DNA of 5,432 nucleotides, taken from the NCBI GenBank assembly GCA_026692825.1, contig JAPLOC010000370.1, positions 1-5,432 of the forward strand. The letters are read 5' to 3'. Every line of letters starts with the position of its first letter. Position 1 is the stretch's first letter. Positions 1-5,432 of this stretch are shown piece after piece. Under the pieces are notes generated by a model. It was not told the DNA's origin. It did not search any database and saw only the letters and a list, made by a program, of their open reading frames with translations. Source of the DNA: Planctomycetota bacterium (lineage in GTDB: Bacteria; Planctomycetota; Planctomycetia; Planctomycetales; Planctomycetaceae). The translations under genes and the position numbers were made by a program.

Positions 1-1041
1 ATCGCCATCGCCTCCGTCCCCAACCAAAAGCTGTACGACAGTATTTATCAGGAACGTTACATGGGACTCCCCGACGACAACGCCGAGGGATACCGCCTGG
101 GGTCACCCATCACCTATGCGAGCCAGCTCAAGGGGAACCTCCTGCTGATTCATGGAACGGGTGATGACAACGTTCATTACCAGGGGGTGGAACTGTTGAT
201 GGATCAGTTGATCGCGAACCATCGGCACTTCACGGTGATGCCGTATCCCAGTCGCTCACACGGCATTCATGAGGGGGCCAACACCTACCGGCACCTGTTC
301 ACACTCATGACCCGATACCTGGTCGAGAATCTGAAGGAGGTCAAGCCCGGACCGCAATTTGAACAGGAGGTGGCCGCCGTCCCAAAGAAACCAAGAGAGC
401 AGCCGGGAATCTCCAGTCGGACCATTTTGGGATGGACGGTGAAGATCGACGATCGCCTGTTGAACGACGAACCGAAGGCGACACTCAAGGCGCTGAAACT
501 GCTGGAGGCGCAGCTCGAAGAAATTGTGCGGGTGGTGCCAGCGCCGGCGGTTGAGAAACTCCGCGAAGTCACGCTGTGGTTTTCTCCCGAGTACCCCGGG
601 ACCGGCCAGCGGGCCGAGTATCACCCGGGTGCCGGCTGGCTCAAGGAGAACGGTCGAAATCCCGAGATGGTCAAAGGGGTCGAGTTCACCAACGTAAAGA
701 TCTTTGAAGCCGAGACGCGCCGCATGCCCAACTTCGCGCTGCATGAACTCGCCCACGCCTACCACGACCGGATCCTGAGTTACGAACACGCTGGCATTCG
801 GGCGGCGTATGAACGGGCCAAAGCGAGCGGCACCTACGACAAAGTCGAACGACAAGATTCCGAAGGAAAACGCCACATTGACAAAGCGTACGCGATGTCG
901 AACCCCATGGAATACTTCGCCGAGCTGACGGAAGCGTACTTCAGCCGCAATGATTTCTTTCCGTTCGATAATACGGAACTCAAAGCGCACGATCCGCAGA
1001 TGTTTGAGTTGCTGGGAAAGTTGTGGGGAGTCGAAAAATAG
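1..1041 (+). CDS. S9B dipeptidyl-peptidase IV-like serine peptidase (C-terminal part) fused to an HExxH metallopeptidase-like domain; 5' end outside window
   Basis: The reading frame is open from base 1, so the start lies outside the window; 346 residues are visible. The first ~115 residues match the end of the S9B alpha/beta-hydrolase domain: 'YQERYMGLP' is typical of DPP-IV, followed by 'HGTGDDNVHYQ' with the charge-relay Asp at visible residue 55 (bases 163-165) and 'SHGIHEG' with the catalytic His at residue 87 (259-261). The nucleophile Ser motif (GxSYGG) would lie upstream and cannot be checked. In the family this enzyme removes N-terminal dipeptides and is usually exported. A normal DPP-IV ends near 'RYLVENL' (about residue 113). 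Here a linker and about 200 more residues follow, with 'HELAHAYHD' (HExxH at 742-756, residues 248-252) and a downstream 'EYFAELTEAYF' (residues 304-314) that could supply a Glu third zinc ligand. The stop is TAG at 1039. The peptidase identity is confident; activity of the second domain is inference from motifs. Confidence 0.9.
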   Translation: MAIASVPNQKLYDSIYQERYMGLPDDNAEGYRLGSPITYASQLKGNLLLIHGTGDDNVHYQGVELLMDQLIANHRHFTVMPYPSRSHGIHEGANTYRHLFTLMTRYLVENLKEVKPGPQFEQEVAAVPKKPREQPGISSRTILGWTVKIDDRLLNDEPKATLKALKLLEAQLEEIVRVVPAPAVEKLREVTLWFSPEYPGTGQRAEYHPGAGWLKENGRNPEMVKGVEFTNVKIFEAETRRMPNFALHELAHAYHDRILSYEHAGIRAAYERAKASGTYDKVERQDSEGKRHIDKAYAMSNPMEYFAELTEAYFSRNDFFPFDNTELKAHDPQMFELLGKLWGVEK

Positions 1042-1287
1042 CAACGGACCGCTTGGAGGCTCAGTTGAGTGCCAAGGGCAACGAACGCAGCGAGTGGGCC
1101 GTGAAGCCGAACTGCGAAATGTGGTTGTGCAGCTATGAGAGAGCGTACGACTGAGGGAAAGAATTTGACAGGATGAAGAGGATGAAAGGGATGAACAGGA
1201 TGGAGTTGGTTGTATTCGCTGGTACGAGCCTCGATTATGTGGGCTGCCGTTCCTTCGCACCGTTTCCTGATCGGGTTCCGTTCCATC
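1042..1287. other. Intergenic spacer, no gene recognised
   Basis: This stretch lies between the S9B-type gene and the serine hydrolase gene. Short open frames on both strands here have no recognisable protein features. The only clear structure is the 9-bp tandem repeat at 1171-1206, listed separately. No convincing intrinsic terminator for the upstream gene was seen. A TTGACA-like hexamer at 1165-1170 has no matching -10 box at a normal distance. Alternative upstream starts for the next gene (TTG 1210, ATG 1237) fall inside this spacer. Confidence 0.6.
1171..1206 (+). repeat. 9-bp tandem repeat, GGATGAANN x3 plus a degenerate fourth unit
   Basis: Consecutive units are GGATGAAGA (1171-1179), GGATGAAAG (1180-1188), GGATGAACA (1189-1197) and GGATGGAGT (1198-1206). 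The first seven bases are identical in three units and the last two vary. The array follows TTTGACA directly. Similar 'GACAGGATNAACAGGAT' strings occur between genes in planctomycetes and related phyla as far as I recall, but I cannot search for other copies. The last unit contains GGAG four bases before the TTG at 1210, so it could act as a ribosome binding site if that upstream start were used. Its role is unknown. Confidence 0.75.
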
Positions 1288-3645
1288 ATGTCGCGCTGTT
1301 TCAGCCATCTCGCCGGCGTGCTGTTCCTGATGATTCCGACTCTCGTTGCCGCTCAGGGAGACGCCGGGAAATCTGCCGATGACGATGCCGCTGTGATCGA
1401 ACGCCTCTCGGCGGCGGTCCGTCACGAAGTGGGGCAGAAGCTGCTTCCCGCGTTTTCGATCGCGGTGGTGGATGGCGAGCGCGTGGTCTGGGCCGAGGGA
1501 TTTGGCTTCCAAGACGCGGCGAAGAAGATCCCGGCGACAGCCGACACAATCTACCGGGTCGGCTCGGTTTCCAAGCTGTTCACCGACATGGCGATCATGC
1601 AGCAGGTCGAACAGGGAGAACTCGATCTCGATCTTCCCGTGACCAAATACCTTCCTGGATTCCGACCGCAGAATCCGTTTGAAACGCCAATCACGCTGCG
1701 GCAATTGATGTCGCACCGCTCGGGACTGGTTCGCGAGTCTCCCGTCGGACATTACTTCGATCCGACAGAACCGACGCTGGCCGCCACAGTCGACAGTCTC
1801 AATGCGACCACGCTCGTTTACCCGCCCACGACACGTACCAAGTACTCGAACGCGGGAATCGCCGTCCTGGGGGAAGTACTGGAGAAACAATTGGGCAAGA
1901 GTTACTCGCAACAGATCGACGCGACGCTGCTCAAGCCGATCGGGATGAACCAGAGCAGTTTCGTGCTGACTCCGGAAGTCGAGTCCCGGTTGGCGGCGGG
2001 CTGGATGTGGACCTACGACGGCCAGCGGTTCATCGCTCCCAAATTCGCGATCGGGACCGCGCCTGCCGGCAATATGTATTCCAGCGTCCGCGATCTTTCG
2101 CTGTTCCTGTCGTGTCTGTATCGTGACGGAAAAACAAACACGGGAGCGATTCTGAAACCGGAAACACTCCGGATGATGACGACTCCTCTGCCCGACGTCG
2201 ACGGCCGTCCGCAGGGGTTTGGACTGGGTTTCCATGTGCAGTCGCTCGATGGACACACGAAGATCGGGCATGGGGGGGCGGTGTATGGCTTCGCGACACA
2301 GGTTGAAGCGCTCCCCGAGAAAAAGCTGGGCGTGGCGGCCGTCGCGGCGCTGGACGGAAGCAACGGCGTCGTCGCCCGGCTGGCGAATTACGCATTGCGT
2401 CTGATGCTCGCTCAAAAGGAGGGTAAGCCACTGCCGGCCTATCCGGTGACGCAACCTGTCCCCGCCGAGCGCGTGCGGGAATTCGTCGGCGACTTTCGGC
2501 TCGATCCGCAAGTATTGAAAGTGACCGCATTGGCCGGGCGTCTTTACTTGCACGATGGAACGTTTCGATACGAGGTCCGCGCGTCGGCCGACGACGGAAC
2601 TATCATTACTGACGATGTGGAGGGGTTTGGAGCGAAGGTCGCCTTGAACGACGCGGGGGGCCTGTCGTTTGGTGGCCGGGACTTCGCGCGGTTGCCCGAT
2701 GTACCTCCCGCCGACTGCCCCGAAGAACTGCGTGGTCTGGTTGGCGAATACGGCTGGGATCACAATGTCCTGTACATTCACGAAGAGCGTGGCCAACTCT
2801 GGGCGCTGATCGAGTGGTTTTACGATTATCCGCTCACGAGACTCTCGGAGAATCTGTTCGCCTTCCCCGATTACGGGCTGTACCACGGGGAAAAACTGGT
2901 CTTTACCCGTGACTCGCACGGCTCGGGGACGCGCGTTGTGGCGGCGGAGGTCGAATTTGTGAGGCGGGAAACAGGAACGCGCGACGGCGAGACGTTTCGG
3001 ATCACCCCCTTGCGGCCGATTGACGAACTGCGCTCCGCCGCCTTGTCGGCGGTTCCCCCGGTCGAAGCGGGGGACTTTCACGAGTCGGAACTGGTGGAGC
3101 TGACGTCACTCGACCCGACAATTCGGCTCGACATTCGCTATGCGTCGACAGACAACTTCACCGGGGCGGTGTTTTACAAACAGCCCCGCGCCTTTTTGCA
3201 ACGTCCGGCTGCCGAGGCGGTGGTCCGCGCGCATCGCCGGCTTAAAGAACGGGGGCTCGGGTTGTTGATTCACGACGGATACCGGCCGTGGCATGTCACC
3301 AAGATGTTCTGGGAGGCGACTCCACCCGCTCTACGCCACTTCGTCGCCAACCCGGCGAACGGCTCCCGGCATAACCGCGGCTGCGCGGTGGATCTCACGC
3401 TCTACGACCTGGCGACCGGAGAGCCAATTCCCATGGTCTCGGGCTACGATGAATTCTCAACACGCGCGTATCCGATGTACCCCGGCGGGACGTCCCGGCA
3501 GCAGTGGCATCGCGATCTGCTACGGCGGACGATGGAAGCCGAGGGGTTCGCGGTGTATGAGTTCGAATGGTGGCACTTCGATCACAGCGACTGGAAGAGC
3601 TACCGGATCGGCAATCGGACGTTTCAGGAGTTGGGCGAACCGTAG
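1288..3645 (+). CDS. Exported fusion protein: class C beta-lactamase/DD-peptidase-type serine hydrolase + lipocalin-like modules + VanX-type D-Ala-D-Ala dipeptidase (M15D)
   Basis: From ATG 1288 the product is 785 residues. This start gives a clean signal peptide (MSRCFSHLAGVLFLMIPTL, cut probably at VAA|Q, residue 22). In-frame TTG 1210 and ATG 1237 would put extra, less typical residues in front. Residues ~30-390 form a beta-lactamase-fold serine hydrolase: SVSK with nucleophile Ser93 and Lys96, YSN at 186-188, HGG at 328-330. Residues ~395-570 hold two modules starting 'VGDF' (Val400) and 'VGEY' (Val485), like the C-terminal lipocalin-type domains of such hydrolases. Residues ~604-785 are a whole VanX-like peptidase: 'DGYRPW' with Arg666, 'SRHNRGCAVD' with zinc ligands His695 and Asp702, 'EWWHF' with catalytic Glu760 and ligand His763. 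The H-x6-D and E-x2-H spacings agree with VanX. All catalytic residues are present, so both ends are predicted active. The substrate is probably stem peptides ending in D-Ala-D-Ala and the free dipeptide, outside the cytoplasm; this is inferred. Confidence 0.93.
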   Translation: MSRCFSHLAGVLFLMIPTLVAAQGDAGKSADDDAAVIERLSAAVRHEVGQKLLPAFSIAVVDGERVVWAEGFGFQDAAKKIPATADTIYRVGSVSKLFTDMAIMQQVEQGELDLDLPVTKYLPGFRPQNPFETPITLRQLMSHRSGLVRESPVGHYFDPTEPTLAATVDSLNATTLVYPPTTRTKYSNAGIAVLGEVLEKQLGKSYSQQIDATLLKPIGMNQSSFVLTPEVESRLAAGWMWTYDGQRFIAPKFAIGTAPAGNMYSSVRDLSLFLSCLYRDGKTNTGAILKPETLRMMTTPLPDVDGRPQGFGLGFHVQSLDGHTKIGHGGAVYGFATQVEALPEKKLGVAAVAALDGSNGVVARLANYALRLMLAQKEGKPLPAYPVTQPVPAERVREFVGDFRLDPQVLKVTALAGRLYLHDGTFRYEVRASADDGTIITDDVEGFGAKVALNDAGGLSFGGRDFARLPDVPPADCPEELRGLVGEYGWDHNVLYIHEERGQLWALIEWFYDYPLTRLSENLFAFPDYGLYHGEKLVFTRDSHGSGTRVVAAEVEFVRRETGTRDGETFRITPLRPIDELRSAALSAVPPVEAGDFHESELVELTSLDPTIRLDIRYASTDNFTGAVFYKQPRAFLQRPAAEAVVRAHRRLKERGLGLLIHDGYRPWHVTKMFWEATPPALRHFVANPANGSRHNRGCAVDLTLYDLATGEPIPMVSGYDEFSTRAYPMYPGGTSRQQWHRDLLRRTMEAEGFAVYEFEWWHFDHSDWKSYRIGNRTFQELGEP

Positions 3646-3652
3646 ACCCGAA

Positions 3653-3760
3653 GGATGAACCAGAGCAGCGATTCTGAAAACGGAAACACTCCGGATGACG
3701 ATGACCGCTCTGCCGAACCCCGACGGACGTCACGCAACGAAGCCCGCACTTTCCATGTGC
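3653..3760 (+). pseudogene. Decayed, internally deleted fragment of a serine-hydrolase (beta-lactamase family) gene
   Basis: Bases 3653-3668 are identical to 1943-1958 inside the upstream hydrolase gene (16 of 16). From 3667 the sequence continues as a match to 2145-2204: 3667-3726 agrees at 51 of 60 positions without a gap. A further 11-base exact match follows (3750-3760 with 2229-2239), displaced by one base. Relative to the intact gene, 188 bp are missing between the first two blocks; the junction shares the dinucleotide AG. 188 is not a multiple of three, so the frame changes there, and the one-base loss before 3750 changes it again. Translation of the middle block gives 'AILKTETLRM' and 'LPNPDGR', against 'AILKPETLRM' and 'LPDVDGR' in the intact protein. 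No product is expected. At about 85% identity the source was probably a diverged tandem paralog and not a fresh copy. Weak collinear similarity may run on to about 3840. Confidence 0.8.
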
Positions 3761-3965
3761 GCGGCCCGATGTGCGATCTCCGGCACTCGACGCACTCTGG
3801 GCTGGCGCAACCCTTCAAGCGAGCCGTCCTTCGCGAAAAGAATTCGACGCCACAAGGTCTCGGCGAGTAATATAGGGAATCCGGCGACCTCACGATCCAC
3901 CGATGCGTTACGTTCACATGCGTAGCGCCGTTCGTCTCGGTGTCCCGTGGTTGCCCACGGAATTC

Positions 3966-3971
3966 CGAGGA
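3966..3971 (+). promoter_or_regulatory. Ribosome binding site deciding the start of the FGE-like gene
   Basis: CGAGGA stands five bases before ATG 3977. This favours that start over the in-frame GTG at 3947, which has no purine-rich stretch in front of it. The ATG also gives the better signal peptide. Confidence 0.55.
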
Positions 3972-3976
3972 CTTCC

Positions 3977-4960
3977 ATGACTCTCCTGATTCGACTCTTA
4001 TTCATCGTTGGGATTCTGTTCGCCGGCGATAGGGCGTTCGCGCAAAATTCCCTGACCGCTGACCCTCCGCGGAAAAACGCCCTGCCGGCTGGTCAGCGCG
4101 CGAATACGTTAAAGATGGAGTTCGCGCTGATTCCCGCTGGATCGTTCAACATGGGATCGCCCAAAAACGAAGCCGGCCGAATGGAATGCGAATCGCAGCA
4201 TCGGGTGCGCATTTCGCGGGACTTCCACTTGGGGGTTTACGAGGTGACCCAGGAGCAATTCGAGGCGGTGCTAGGGCGAAATCCGAGCAATTTATCGAAT
4301 ACCCGCGGCATCACAATTGAGGTTGACGGGAAGCCAACCAAGAAAATCCCGGTGGAACAGGTCAGTTGGTTCGATGCGATCGAGTTCTTGAATGAAATGA
4401 GCGCTCGAGACAGTGTGCCACCGCATTATCGAGTGGCGAATATCGAACGGAACAGCGATCGTTCGATCAAATCGGCGACGGTGACCGTTTTGGGGGGCAT
4501 CGGCTATCGCTTGCCGACCGAAGCGGAGTGGGAATACGCCTGCCGCGCGGGAACAAACACGCCATTTCATTTTGGAACGAAACTCAGCGGCTTCGAGGCG
4601 AACGTGTTGGAGCAATCCCCGAACGGCGGCGCCGCGGGACGGCCTATTATTCGATGTCTATCGGTCGTCGGGAGTTACGCGACCGACAAGAACGCGTTCG
4701 GCCTGTTCGACATGCACGGCAACGTAGAAGAGTGGTGTGGTGACTGGTACGACGATAGGACTTACGCCCAGTCGTCGCGGACGGATCCGACTGGCCCTTC
4801 CGAGGGCTCGGCCCGAGTGTTCCGGGGCGGGAGTTGGGGCTCTTCCGATTGGTGCTGCCGATCGGCGTACCGCAACTGGCGGTTGCCCGATTTCCGGGAC
4901 AAACACCTGGGCTTCCGCGCGGCCTGGAGCCCGACTGGCACCGGTGAGCGGAGCCAGTAG
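3977..4960 (+). CDS. Exported SUMF1/formylglycine-generating-enzyme-like protein (FGE-sulfatase domain), probably not a canonical FGE
   Basis: The product is 327 residues from ATG 3977. It starts with a signal peptide (MTLLIRLLFIVGILFAG, cut near AFA|Q, residue 25), so it acts outside the cytoplasm. The rest is a single FGE-sulfatase (C-type-lectin-like) domain: 'MGSPKNEAG', 'YEVTQEQFEAVLGRNPSN', 'PVEQVSWFDAIEFLNEMS', 'YRLPTEAEWEYACRAGT', 'FGLFDMHGNVEEWCGDWY', 'RGGSW' (residues 283-287) and the closing 'LGFRAAWSP'. True FGEs convert a sulfatase active-site Cys to formylglycine using a copper-binding Cys pair at +2 and +7 after that Trp. Here +2 is Ser289, while +7 is Cys294, next to Cys293. 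The first cysteine is therefore missing, and formylglycine generation by the known mechanism is unlikely. Many such domains in planctomycetes are of this non-catalytic or unknown type. No sulfatase gene is visible nearby. Function is unassigned. Confidence 0.92.
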   Translation: MTLLIRLLFIVGILFAGDRAFAQNSLTADPPRKNALPAGQRANTLKMEFALIPAGSFNMGSPKNEAGRMECESQHRVRISRDFHLGVYEVTQEQFEAVLGRNPSNLSNTRGITIEVDGKPTKKIPVEQVSWFDAIEFLNEMSARDSVPPHYRVANIERNSDRSIKSATVTVLGGIGYRLPTEAEWEYACRAGTNTPFHFGTKLSGFEANVLEQSPNGGAAGRPIIRCLSVVGSYATDKNAFGLFDMHGNVEEWCGDWYDDRTYAQSSRTDPTGPSEGSARVFRGGSWGSSDWCCRSAYRNWRLPDFRDKHLGFRAAWSPTGTGERSQ

Positions 4961-4979
4961 CGGAGGGCGGGCCTGGAGT

Positions 4980-5006
4980 GCGGGGTCTTGTCCCCGCCTT
5001 TCCTTC
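4980..5006 (+). terminator. GC-rich hairpin with pyrimidine-rich tail: probable terminator or dispersed palindrome
   Basis: GCGGGG (4980-4985) pairs perfectly with CCCCGC (4992-4997) around the loop TCTTGT. The tail CTTTCCTTC is pyrimidine-rich but not a clean T run. The hairpin begins 19 bases after the stop of the FGE-like gene, a normal place for a terminator. With one mismatch and G-T pairs the stem can be extended outward (GGAG with TTTC). An alternative is a REP-like palindrome repeated in the genome, which a search would decide. Confidence 0.5.
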
Positions 5007-5056
5007 ATCCGACAGCGACAATCATCTCAAATTCCCCGACTTGTCAGCGAGACTCC

Positions 5057-5299
5057 ATGACAATCGAACAACTTCGCTCCGCCCACCGCGCTCAACCGTT
5101 CAAGCCATTCGTGTTGCATCTTGCCGACGGTCGGGAACTTCCGGTGCACCACCCCGACTTCCTGGCACCGTCCCCGAGCGGCCGAACTGTGCTGGTGTAT
5201 CAACCCGACGATACGTCAAACGTCGTTGACTTGCTGCTGGTCACCGATCTGGAATTTCGACCGCTGGACACTGGGTCAACTCGGCGGAAGAAAAACTAG
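5057..5299 (+). CDS. Small conserved-type hypothetical protein, 80 residues
   Basis: ATG 5057 is chosen because the recognisable protein begins there: 'MTIEQLRSAHRAQPFKPFVL', followed by 'HLADGRELPVHHPDFLAPS', 'GRTVLVYQ' and 'VVDLLLVTDLEF'. A weak GCGAGA (5047-5052) precedes it. The in-frame ATG-equivalent further upstream at 4988 would run through the hairpin and adds unlikely residues. The pattern 'PF.PF..HLADGR...V.HP.F.A..P.GRT..VY' is one I recognise from many short planctomycete proteins of unknown function. It is predicted to be a small beta-rich, soluble, cytoplasmic protein; there is no signal peptide or membrane segment. The C-terminus is basic (TRRKKN). It ends 15 bases before a Doc-like gene remnant, so the two may once have been co-transcribed. 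Function is unknown. Confidence 0.8.
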   Translation: MTIEQLRSAHRAQPFKPFVLHLADGRELPVHHPDFLAPSPSGRTVLVYQPDDTSNVVDLLLVTDLEFRPLDTGSTRRKKN

Positions 5300-5314
5300 G
5301 TCGTTGCACAATGA

Positions 5315-5432
5315 ATGGCCGACGTCGACTTCCTTGCGCTTGAAGACGTGTTGTACGTCCACCGCGATCAGGTCCCCAGACCCCATCCGGCTCGCCCGGA
5401 TGGTGAATGAGATCGGCAGCTAGAAAAATGCC
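5315..5432 (+). pseudogene. Doc/Fic-type toxin N-terminus, apparently frameshifted; runs to the window edge
   Basis: ATG 5315 opens 'MADVDFLALEDVLYVHRDQV', which resembles the start of death-on-curing (Doc) proteins of the Fic/AMPylator fold ('FLxLEDVLxIHRDQI'). The family then continues with a 'RYGGSPG.RD.GLLESA' stretch. In this frame the sequence instead reads 'PRPHPARPDGE' and stops at TGA 5408. A Doc-like 'SGSPG' does appear, at 5386-5400, but in another frame. A possible continuation 'VNEIGS' (5403-5420) lies in the third frame and ends at TAG 5421. That suggests two small indels in a decaying gene. The HPFxDGNKR catalytic motif would lie beyond the window and cannot be checked. Alternatives are a truncated fragment joined to unrelated sequence, or sequencing errors. 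Confidence 0.45.

Larger units (their letters stand above)
3646..3976. other. Intergenic spacer containing gene remnants
   Basis: These 331 bases separate the serine hydrolase/VanX fusion gene from the FGE-like gene. The first ~110 bases are a decayed copy of serine-hydrolase coding sequence, listed separately. From about 3776 to 3940 no gene could be recognised. The short frames there are not protein-like and each is interrupted. A small hairpin (CCGTGG at 3945-3950, loop TTGC, CCACGG at 3955-3960) stands 16 bases before the ATG of the next gene. Confidence 0.55.

Noticed and set aside
1042..1140. Short frames on both strands after the first gene as a small gene
   Set aside because: No ribosome binding site and no protein-like pattern; they look like intergenic sequence read by chance.
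1165..1170. TTGACA hexamer as a -35 promoter box
   Set aside because: No -10-like hexamer lies 16-18 bases downstream; that space is the GGATGAA repeat array.
1210..1287. Upstream starts TTG 1210 or ATG 1237 for the fusion gene
   Set aside because: GGAG before TTG 1210 is attractive, but ATG 1288 gives a compact normal signal peptide while the longer forms put a charged, atypical leader before it. This is not excluded.
256..3081. A 941-codon open frame on the - strand across two genes and the spacer between them
   Set aside because: It lies opposite two clearly real genes, its translation is rich in Arg, His and Gln with no recognisable domain, and GC-rich codon phasing readily removes stops from the opposite strand.
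3805..3830. Possible second copy of the 'AQPFKPFVL' protein start ('AQPFKRAVL' in one frame)
   Set aside because: Only about 16 bases are similar (14 of 16) to 5089-5104 and nothing further matches, so chance is the better explanation.
3655..3870. 71-codon open frame starting at ATG 3655 as a small gene
   Set aside because: Its ATG and first codons derive from the decayed hydrolase copy and its frame crosses the deletion junction; it has no independent protein features.
3868..3873. TAATAT as a -10 box for the FGE-like gene
   Set aside because: Only four of six positions match TATAAT and no acceptable -35 box stands at the right distance.

Overview
The window reads as part of a GC-rich bacterial chromosome, most likely from a planctomycete. 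Three things point that way: exported hydrolases with unusual domain fusions, an exported SUMF1/FGE-like protein, and a small 'AQPFKPFVLHLADGR'-type protein that I associate with planctomycete genomes. This assignment is from memory of families and not from a search. All supported genes lie on the + strand, with loose spacing and remnants between them.

Layout. (1) 1-1041 is the 3' part of an S9B (dipeptidyl-peptidase IV-like) gene whose product carries an extra C-terminal HExxH metallopeptidase-like domain. (2) 1042-1287 is a spacer holding a 9-bp tandem repeat (GGATGAARR-type). (3) 1288-3645 encodes one long exported protein. It joins a class C beta-lactamase/DD-peptidase-type serine hydrolase, two lipocalin-like modules and a complete VanX-type D-Ala-D-Ala dipeptidase. 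(4) 3646-3976 is a spacer that begins with a decayed, internally deleted copy of part of a serine-hydrolase gene like the one just upstream. (5) 3977-4960 encodes an exported formylglycine-generating-enzyme-like protein that lacks one of the two catalytic cysteines. (6) 4961-5056 is a short spacer with a strong GC hairpin, probably a terminator or dispersed palindrome. (7) 5057-5299 encodes an 80-residue conserved-type small protein. (8) 5315 to the right edge looks like a Doc/Fic toxin N-terminus broken by frameshifts.

How the parts may work together. The first two complete or partial enzymes both act on peptides and both join a serine hydrolase to a zinc-peptidase-like domain. One looks aimed at oligopeptides. 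The other looks aimed at peptidoglycan stem peptides and the D-Ala-D-Ala dipeptide. An extracytoplasmic peptide or cell-wall turnover role is therefore reasonable, but it is inference. No RNA genes, CRISPR arrays or complete mobile elements were recognised. The decayed copy and the broken Doc-like gene suggest a region with ongoing gene duplication and loss. The strongest candidates for something new are the two serine-hydrolase/metallopeptidase fusions.
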